Below, piece by piece: positions 57,440-64,000 of a stretch of DNA of 64,000 nucleotides. The stretch lies in assembly GCF_039521745.1 (NCBI RefSeq), contig NZ_BAAACT010000038.1; one strand, written 5' to 3'. The DNA is from Faecalicatena contorta (GTDB lineage Bacteria > Bacillota > Clostridia > Lachnospirales > Lachnospiraceae). How positions within the stretch are numbered: position 1 is the first letter of the stretch; each line of letters begins with the position of its first letter. The notes under the pieces were generated by a model, which was not told the DNA's origin, searched no databases, and saw only the letters and a program-made list of their open reading frames with translations. A program made the translations under genes and the position numbers.

Positions 57440-59995
57440 TCAATTCTTGTACCATGCATGCGGCTTTTTCGTTCTGTCCATCCAGCATATCCCGAAAAAT
57501 ATGAACAACCCCATAATGGATAGGCCGATTCCCGCTTTCACCCCCGGAATCTCATACTTCAATTCGATTACATTCTCCCCTGCAGAAAGCGGAACTGCCA
57601 TCAGCGCATTGGCTGCCGGCCTGATTTCCACTTTCTTCCCATTCACGGAGGCTGTCCAGCCGTCATCATAGGGGATACTCAGGAGCATATTGCAGTCTTC
57701 GTCTGCGGTATAGCTGCCTTTCACATATCCGTCTTCAAATTTTTCTGTTACCATCTCTTTGTCCTTCAGTTCCTGAATAGCTTCCTCGAACAAATCCTGG
57801 TCCAGATAATAGAAATATGGCGTCATATCCTGTTCTTTTCCACTGTACCCGTCCAGTGCCGCTGTATGCGCCTTCGTCCCGTCTCCGGCATTAAAAATCT
57901 TATAGCTCAGCCATGTGGCATAATTACAGCGGTACCCGCCATCTACATATAATACAAGGTCATGTACCCAGGAGTCTACATATCCATAGAGCAGATCGTC
58001 CTTTCCCGACGCAGGTATACTGAACTTCAGCACCTGGTCTTCAATAAGTACCTCCGGCTCTGCTTTTTTATAAAGTTCTACATCTCTTCCAAGGATTTTG
58101 GAAAACAACATATTTTGATATTCAAAGGGGTTGGCACTCTCCGTTTTTTCATAAACAGTATCCGCCGCCTCCATGCCTGCGTCCAGCGCATATGGGTTAT
58201 AGTACACGGATTTTCCGTTTGCTTCCGGTATGGAATCCAATTTTTCATAGCCTGCCACCTCTGATGCAGACAACAGATACTTTATCCCCAGCAGCGAATC
58301 TGCCGGCAGGCTTGATTCGGATACGATGCTTATGGTACTCTCAGAAGAATACCCAATATCCCGTAGAAAATCCCCTGTCGTTCCATCAAATGTGGAGGAA
58401 TAATGATTCAGGCCGCGGTAGTCATAAACCATGGCCTCATTTAAAAAGGCCGAGCATCTGCTCTCCTCGTCATACCTTTTATTCAGGGTGTCCATCCTGT
58501 AGAACTCGTCCGATTCCAGTTTTTTCACCGCTGCAACCTGTTCTGCATTCCGGGCCGTATATTCCTGGTAAGCGGAAATATCCTGATTCCACTCGTAATT
58601 CATCTGAAACGTCATGATCCCATTTAAAACCAGTTCCACGGCCAGCACAGCTGGAACCATATTCTGCAGCCCTGCCCGCTTTCGTTCCCCCATTCCTGAA
58701 AACAGATACAGCAGAGCATACACTGCAAGAACCGCTACAGTCAAAAGCAGTTGATTCTTTCCATATCCGCCAGCCAAATGGTACACCAGGAACAGCAGGA
58801 TGCATCCCGCATATACCGCCGCCATCTTTTTACCGTCTTTTATCTTTTCATACTCCTGCACCCCTCTTGCCGCCAGATACAGAACAAGAAAAATGACAAT
58901 GAAGGCAAATCGAAATGGATAGCTTGCCACGTACCTCAATCCGCTCCAGACGCAGTCCAGCGGTACAAACCAGCAGCTTACCAGCATAAACATTACCGCA
59001 ATTACGGATAATATCTTCTCCTTTTTTTCCACATGGCGTGAGAAAAAATAATAAAGAAAGAATCCAAAAAAGAGCAGACCGCAGTATAACGATACTGATT
59101 CAAAATAGCTGCCCAGTGCAAAGCCTTTGAAAGCATCAAAGAGGGAGCCATGTGTGGCCAAATGGAAGATCTCAGGAACAAAAGCATCCTTGCCTTTCTG
59201 CAGTCCCACCACCACCGGATAAAAAATAAAACAACTTCCGAGCACCCCTGCAAGCATGATGCCGCCACACAATATGGTATCTTTTATGAATCTTTTTCGC
59301 TCCTTTGGATCCGGCTTGTCAATTTTTAAGATTCTTTCGTACAGGAAATAACATACGGCGAACAAACCTGTCATATAGCCTGTATACCAGTTAATTGCAA
59401 TGGAAAATAGAACGGTAAGAAAAAGCCACCGCTTCCGGTTCCCGGAAACAAACCTGTAAACAGCCAGCAGTAAAAGCGGCAGAAGGATTACGCCATCCAG
59501 CCACATAATATTAGATGACTGCAGCATATTGTACTGCATCAGAGCATACGAGAGCGAAATAAGGGTCCGCATTCTTAATGATACCGCCGGAAAACGCTTC
59601 CAGAAAAAGATTCCTGCAGTCACCCCCGCAAGCCCTTGTTTTACTGCCGTAAGAATAAACAGGAACAAAGGCAGCTGCTCTATCTGAAAAAACACAACAA
59701 GCAGATTCAGCGGACAGCCAAGATAATAGCCGAACAATGCAACCAGGGAACCTCCCAGAGATTTTGTGAACGAATACCCGATGTCTGCTTTTCCCAACAG
59801 TACATTCCGGTAATACGCAAAATAATCTACATACTGAATATCCTGGTCCCACAGCATATTAGACTTGCTGCCGAAGGGATATAATCCACTCCCGGCCTGT
59901 ATTAGGATAAACAAAAAGATGGAGCTGAGGAAAACAATCCCCAGCGCCAGCAAATTTCGTTTTCTTGTATCATCTGATCTAAATTTTCCCGACAT
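57440..59995 (-). CDS. YfhO family membrane protein
   Basis: An 851-aa membrane protein of the YfhO/GT-C type. About 13 hydrophobic helices between residues 15 and 450, with the early MLWDQDIQYVDYFAYYRNVL motif typical of YfhO (acidic DxQ in the first loop), then a long extracellular region (455-820), and a last helix at 825-842. Related proteins in Gram-positives glycosylate lipoteichoic or wall teichoic acid using polyprenyl-phosphate sugars. A GT2-type glycosyltransferase that could make such donors is encoded 3 kb upstream (63.1 kb). Confidence 0.92.
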   Translation of the reverse strand: MSGKFRSDDTRKRNLLALGIVFLSSIFLFILIQAGSGLYPFGSKSNMLWDQDIQYVDYFAYYRNVLLGKADIGYSFTKSLGGSLVALFGYYLGCPLNLLVVFFQIEQLPLFLFILTAVKQGLAGVTAGIFFWKRFPAVSLRMRTLISLSYALMQYNMLQSSNIMWLDGVILLPLLLLAVYRFVSGNRKRWLFLTVLFSIAINWYTGYMTGLFAVCYFLYERILKIDKPDPKERKRFIKDTILCGGIMLAGVLGSCFIFYPVVVGLQKGKDAFVPEIFHLATHGSLFDAFKGFALGSYFESVSLYCGLLFFGFFLYYFFSRHVEKKEKILSVIAVMFMLVSCWFVPLDCVWSGLRYVASYPFRFAFIVIFLVLYLAARGVQEYEKIKDGKKMAAVYAGCILLFLVYHLAGGYGKNQLLLTVAVLAVYALLYLFSGMGERKRAGLQNMVPAVLAVELVLNGIMTFQMNYEWNQDISAYQEYTARNAEQVAAVKKLESDEFYRMDTLNKRYDEESRCSAFLNEAMVYDYRGLNHYSSTFDGTTGDFLRDIGYSSESTISIVSESSLPADSLLGIKYLLSASEVAGYEKLDSIPEANGKSVYYNPYALDAGMEAADTVYEKTESANPFEYQNMLFSKILGRDVELYKKAEPEVLIEDQVLKFSIPASGKDDLLYGYVDSWVHDLVLYVDGGYRCNYATWLSYKIFNAGDGTKAHTAALDGYSGKEQDMTPYFYYLDQDLFEEAIQELKDKEMVTEKFEDGYVKGSYTADEDCNMLLSIPYDDGWTASVNGKKVEIRPAANALMAVPLSAGENVIELKYEIPGVKAGIGLSIMGLFIFFGICWMDRTKKPHAWYKN

Positions 59996-60128
59996 TGCTT
60001 AACTCTCCATCCGCTTCCCTTTACTTCATAAACTGTAGAAATCAAATAACCGAAGCTTTCTGCTTATTGCCCTAGAGCGTGTCTGACACATTGATATTCA
60101 GCATTATAACTAGCCTCAATTCCCGGCT

Positions 60129-61223
60129 CTACTGGAACTCACTCTGTCCCTTATAGTTTACGGCGATATAGCTCTTCCCACGATTTACTTTGATCTCCTT
60201 GCCGCTCTCATCGTAAAAACGCAGGTACGAATTCTCATTATTCGCTTCTTTGCTCCAATGTATCTTCTGCATGCCGCCGTTTGACACATAATATCCTACG
60301 TAATCAGAACCGCCATACCAGTTGATTTCTTTATGCCCAATATCATCCCTTACAGAAATATCCGTCTCCAAAACAAATACATTTGTAAAAGCGAGCTGGG
60401 TATTGTCACTGCCGTCCATCTGCGGTTTTCCGTTAATCTGCTTTAAGTAAGTCTTTGAGCCCTCGTCATAAGTCAGGGTTGCCGTGGCAGCCCCAAAATT
60501 AATGTTGACATTTTTGCAGTCCTGTCCTTCCGGCTTCAGCTGTTCGTCCATCCCGTTAAACTGGAATGCCGTCCCCTTTTTATCCTCGTTTAAATCAGTT
60601 CTCCTGCCTTCTGCCTGTACCACCTCTGCGAATCTGGTCCCATCAAAATATCCTGTATGCTCCAATGAATATCCTGCATTCAGCCTGTCCTGGTCACGCC
60701 CAAACAGCCCCCCTGCATTGTTCATCCCGTCATATTGGTCCAGGTTCAGCGCTTCGAGATAGTCTGCAATACTGTCATCAATTCCCCAATTCACATAAAA
60801 GGCATCATATCCCTGTGAATATGCCGGAAAATAATAACGACAGCTGCGCACGGCACAAATCTTAGGTACTGCAGTGTAATCTGCGTATAAAGCCATAAGG
60901 CGCGTCACATCTCCCTCGACCGGAATTTCGTAGATAATGTCTGCCTTTGAAATTCCAAGCTGTGGGAGCGCCGCCTCCACATTATTCACCATAACAGCCA
61001 CAGGCCTTTTGCCTATGGCGCCGTCTGTCAGATCCGCCAGCCCTGTCAGCAGGTTCTGGTTTGCAGGCACCTTTTCCTGCTTTGGCTCTTCTTTTTTCTC
61101 TTTTACTACTTTTTCTTCTGTCTTCTCTGCTCTTTTGGGCGCTTCCTTCTTCTTACAGCCGGCCGCGCCAAATATCATGAGAAATACCAGCAAAACAATA
61201 CTTACCTTTTTTAGCCTTTTCAT
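60129..61223 (-). CDS. DUF3048 lipoprotein (YerB-like)
   Basis: A 364-aa lipoprotein. Signal peptide MKRLKKVSIVLLVFLMI with lipobox GAAGC, a Lys/Glu-rich linker (25-50), then the DUF3048 domain: GLADLTDGAIGKRPVAVMVN, LPQLGISKADIIYEIPVEGD, RLMALYADYTAVPKICAVRS and the C-terminal domain with YLRFYDESGKEI. The start at 61,223 has GGAGAGG; a longer frame to 61,280 is weaker. YerB-type proteins are surface-anchored with unknown function. Neighbours are envelope glycan genes. Confidence 0.93.
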   Translation of the reverse strand: MKRLKKVSIVLLVFLMIFGAAGCKKKEAPKRAEKTEEKVVKEKKEEPKQEKVPANQNLLTGLADLTDGAIGKRPVAVMVNNVEAALPQLGISKADIIYEIPVEGDVTRLMALYADYTAVPKICAVRSCRYYFPAYSQGYDAFYVNWGIDDSIADYLEALNLDQYDGMNNAGGLFGRDQDRLNAGYSLEHTGYFDGTRFAEVVQAEGRRTDLNEDKKGTAFQFNGMDEQLKPEGQDCKNVNINFGAATATLTYDEGSKTYLKQINGKPQMDGSDNTQLAFTNVFVLETDISVRDDIGHKEINWYGGSDYVGYYVSNGGMQKIHWSKEANNENSYLRFYDESGKEIKVNRGKSYIAVNYKGQSEFQ

Positions 61224-61335
61224 TTGACCTCTCCTTCCAGTCTGAAGTTTCCTGCTTCTTATTTTACCAAATTCATACAAAAGTACAACCCTATATCACA
61301 AATGCCCTTGCTTTTGGAAGTTACTGTTTACATGC

Positions 61336-63120
61336 TTATCTGTGAACAGCAGCGCCTTTCCCCTGCGGATCTCTGTTCAGCAGCCACGGATAAAGCAGCA
61401 CCAGAGGCAGGCCGATTACCAGGAGATAGATATACCTGACGCCAAATGCCGTTGGAGTAGCCACCATCAAAGTCAGCCAGTTGCCCGCCATGACCAGCAG
61501 AGGAATGATATACACTGATTTTTTACGCATCCAGCAGAAAACAATATCAAATAAAAGGATCCATACCAACAGCCCCGTTGATATATAATCGTACTTTTCC
61601 ACTATTTTTTCCTGCATAGGATATCCCAGCACATTTTCAAAAGGCTGATTCTGATACATGTCCCACCAGTTCCTGGCAATATCCGTTTTCACAAACTCGT
61701 ATTTCGTCTCCCCGCCTATATGCCAGAAGCCATACGTTCCCATAAGATACTGCTTTACATAGACATCAAAATTTTTAGTCAGCATGGAAAACCAGACATG
61801 AAAAAATTCTTTTTTGTGGCTGTCTAAATATTCCGTATCGAATTCGGGCGCCCATTTGATCGGATCCACTAAAAACGGCCAATAATAATCCTGATACTTT
61901 TCCAATGGCAGCAGATGATCCATAAATTCTTCCTCTTCCGCGCTCATCTCTCCCTCTGTGACAACGACTCTGGCCATTTGCTGCAAAGGGATGCCGACTG
62001 ATTCCACAAAAACATTTTCGGCAGAAAACATGTGCACATATACAGGCCCCGTAATAAACCAGATCAAGCCAATACTGACCACCGATGTTATCAAAACCCG
62101 CTTTAACCGCTTCCTGTAAACGATCAAAAGTCCCGCACTGAGCAAGATCCCGATATAGATTCCGTTATTTCTCAAAAGAGAGGCCAGAATCATCAGCCCT
62201 GCATAGCTGATCAAAACTTTCTTTTCTAAAAATGAATCCGGATTCACTGCGACATGATCGATTAATATCAGTGCTAAAAGAATAAGAACACCGCTGAAAA
62301 TGGGGTCTTTCCACATAACAACCGCATAGTTTCCAAAAACCGGAGCCGCCGCAAAATATGCGAGCCCCAGATAGATCAGAATCTTCTTAAACCCTTTCCG
62401 CTCAATCCACTCCAGCAAATACCCCAGAATTCCTGCCATAATAAGCATCTGAAATACAGAATAAAGCGCAATCCCAATATTAAAGTTATGGAAGATATAG
62501 CCCACGAGCATGAATCCGCCAACCATTAAGGTATAAAAAACAGGAAAATGGTTGTCCCATGGCATCTCCCCGAAAGCAATTGCCATGGAAACCGTAGCAT
62601 CATCAGGTACAATCCCCGGGAAATAAGTTACAAATGTGGGAACCCAGGCTGCAAACAAAATAACGCTGTAGAGCAGCCATTTTCTTTGATTCCATTTCGG
62701 AACCGGCAGTTCTCCTGAAGTCATGCGGCCTCTTACCGCCGTATTCACACCAGCCAGATATAAATCAAAAAACAGAAGCCATCCAACAAAAAAATAAAGA
62801 ATAAACCAGATAATATCAAATCCCGTAAAAACTAAAAAAGATACGCTGTCCGCATGTATCTTCTGTCCAACAACAATCATCAGAGAAAACAAGATACCCA
62901 GTAGTACGGTTCCCGGCAATATGCGGCCGTGCTTCAGCAGATACGCATTCTTTCGGGCCGCTTTAAGCCCCGCATAAATCAGAATCGATAATCCTGCAAT
63001 ATAAACCGGATTCATCAGCCACTTTTCCTGATGAAAAAACAACAGATTTGCTATTGTAATAGACAGGATAAGCGAAAGTATATCCGAATTCCCTCTCATA
63101 AAGTTCTTTGCCCGGTTCAT
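61336..63120 (-). CDS. DUF6020 family membrane protein (GT-C-like)
   Basis: A 594-aa membrane protein with about 12-13 helices; recognised as DUF6020, common in Lachnospiraceae. The motif FPGIVPDDATVSMAIAFGEMPWDNHFPVFYTLMV (split over residues about 168-201, with the Asp-Asp pair in the first large loop) resembles GT-C glycosyltransferases that use lipid-linked sugars. A large extracellular loop spans about 375-500. Its start overlaps the GT2 gene by 4 bp, so the GT2 probably supplies the polyprenyl-phosphate sugar it uses. Confidence 0.85.
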   Translation of the reverse strand: MNRAKNFMRGNSDILSLILSITIANLLFFHQEKWLMNPVYIAGLSILIYAGLKAARKNAYLLKHGRILPGTVLLGILFSLMIVVGQKIHADSVSFLVFTGFDIIWFILYFFVGWLLFFDLYLAGVNTAVRGRMTSGELPVPKWNQRKWLLYSVILFAAWVPTFVTYFPGIVPDDATVSMAIAFGEMPWDNHFPVFYTLMVGGFMLVGYIFHNFNIGIALYSVFQMLIMAGILGYLLEWIERKGFKKILIYLGLAYFAAAPVFGNYAVVMWKDPIFSGVLILLALILIDHVAVNPDSFLEKKVLISYAGLMILASLLRNNGIYIGILLSAGLLIVYRKRLKRVLITSVVSIGLIWFITGPVYVHMFSAENVFVESVGIPLQQMARVVVTEGEMSAEEEEFMDHLLPLEKYQDYYWPFLVDPIKWAPEFDTEYLDSHKKEFFHVWFSMLTKNFDVYVKQYLMGTYGFWHIGGETKYEFVKTDIARNWWDMYQNQPFENVLGYPMQEKIVEKYDYISTGLLVWILLFDIVFCWMRKKSVYIIPLLVMAGNWLTLMVATPTAFGVRYIYLLVIGLPLVLLYPWLLNRDPQGKGAAVHR

Positions 63121-64000
63121 TCCTTTTTCTCCTCATCCTCTTCTTCCAAATTACTTTCATCGCAGATATAGACAGGCCTTTTCTTGGTTTCCAGATACGT
63201 CTTGGAGAGATACATGCCTAAAATCCCTATACAAAGCAGCTGAATCCCGCCCAGCATCAGGATAATACAGGTCATAGAAGGCCAGCCTGCAACCGGGTCT
63301 CCAAAACATAAAGTCTTAACCAGGATAATAATTAAAAATATAAATGCGGCCGCACAAACTGTCATCCCCAATATGGATGCCATGGCAAGAGGTGCCGTTG
63401 AGAAACCGATAATTCCCTCAAGACTGTAGCGGAACAGTTTAAAAAAGGACCATTTTGTCTCACCTGCAATACGTTCTACATTCTCGAACTCAATCCACTT
63501 TGTCCGAAAACCTACCCAGCCGAAAATACCTTTCGAAAAACGATTGTATTCACTCATTTCCAGGATTGCATTTTTGAACTTCCGGTTCATCAAACGGTAG
63601 TCCCTCGCTCCATCCATAATCTCAGCTGAAGAAATCTTATTCATCAGATGGTAAAACCGGCGCGCAAAGAAAGAACGGACGGGCGGTTCACCTTTCCTGG
63701 TCACTCTTCTGGTAGCAGCGGAATCGTATCCTTCTTCTTTCACTGCCTTTAACATCTCAGGCAGCAGGGACGGAGGATCCTGCAGATCCGCATCCATCAG
63801 AACCACATAATCACCGTCCGTATTCTTAAGTCCCGCATAGATGGCAGCTTCCTTGCCAAAATTGCGGGAGAAAGAAAGATATTTGACCCTGTTATCACTT
63901 TTGGCCATATCTTTTGCAAGATCTAATGTGCTGTCCTTCGAGCCGTCATCTATAAAAAGGAGCTCTAATTCATATTCTGCTAATTGCCCTGCTGTCTTTT
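63117..64000 (-). CDS. GT2 glycosyltransferase, partial (GtrB/DPM1-like)
   Basis: The 5' end lies outside the window; 294 codons are visible. The DDGS nucleotide-sugar motif reads FIDDGSKDST right at the edge, then FSRNFGKEAAIYAGL, MDADLQDPP (DxD metal site), and two C-terminal membrane helices (about 200-225 and 240-262 of the visible part) ending in an acidic tail. This is the layout of polyprenyl-phosphate glucosyl- or mannosyl-transferases (GtrB, DPM1). It overlaps the DUF6020 gene by 4 bp (ATGA), so both are made together. Confidence 0.94.
   Translation of the reverse strand, partial: KTAGQLAEYELELLFIDDGSKDSTLDLAKDMAKSDNRVKYLSFSRNFGKEAAIYAGLKNTDGDYVVLMDADLQDPPSLLPEMLKAVKEEGYDSAATRRVTRKGEPPVRSFFARRFYHLMNKISSAEIMDGARDYRLMNRKFKNAILEMSEYNRFSKGIFGWVGFRTKWIEFENVERIAGETKWSFFKLFRYSLEGIIGFSTAPLAMASILGMTVCAAAFIFLIIILVKTLCFGDPVAGWPSMTCIILMLGGIQLLCIGILGMYLSKTYLETKKRPVYICDESNLEEEDEEKKE

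Overview
The window looks like a chromosomal segment of a Gram-positive anaerobe of the Lachnospiraceae (Clostridium cluster XIVa). The evidence is the family content (DUF5662, DUF5716, DUF5717, DUF6020, DUF1292, DUF1700/DUF4097, split ThrE exporter, Bce-type modules, flavodiiron protein), strong GGAGG ribosome binding sites, TTGACA/TATAAT promoters, lipobox lipoproteins and a PduS/PduT pair. I saw no rRNA, tRNA, phage or CRISPR array. Genus cannot be fixed from the sequence alone.

Layout. 1-6 kb: resolvase remnant, histidine phosphatase, luxS with a structured leader, DUF5662 protein, a GH13 protein that has lost catalytic residues, and an orphan sugar-binding lipoprotein. 6-17 kb: DUF1292 protein, UvrD-like helicase, gltX, a divergent sirtuin, two-part threonine/serine exporter, a Pro-rich/LRR surface protein, DUF2207-LemA pair, LURP-one-like protein. 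17-24 kb: purC-purF-purB, then an amino-acid ABC importer. 24-30 kb: an uncharacterised three-gene unit (DUF5717, DUF5716, TPR protein) with a divergently transcribed CobD-like aminotransferase. 31-39 kb: cupin, GNAT, phasin-like/UbiB pair, MoxR-DUF58-transglutaminase operon. 39-47 kb: Bce-type ABC transporter and its two-component system, separated by a pduS/pduT-like pair on the opposite strand. 47-57 kb: PadR-DUF1700-DUF4097 operon, ArsC/Spx-like protein, a lantibiotic-immunity type two-component system and ABC transporter (one permease broken by an in-frame TGA) with an Imm-5-like gene between them, and a flavodiiron protein. 57-64 kb: envelope glycan genes (YfhO, DUF3048 lipoprotein, DUF6020, GT2).

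The most striking feature is not a gene. Eight intergenic elements of about 0.25-0.5 kb (E1-E8) share one architecture: a GGGGACGCT end, long inverted-repeat arms (49/49 and 56/56 bp perfect in two copies), a core of two hairpins (one with an almost invariant TGAT loop), and a 3' module starting AGCTGG..CATCC. Stem sequences differ between copies but stay complementary. Most copies, plus three remnants, start within about 35 nt after a stop codon on the same strand. Two other palindromic repeat families are scattered among them.

Gene starts were moved to internal codons where a ribosome binding site or an upstream terminator decides this. All functional calls rest on recognised motifs and neighbours; no database search was possible.
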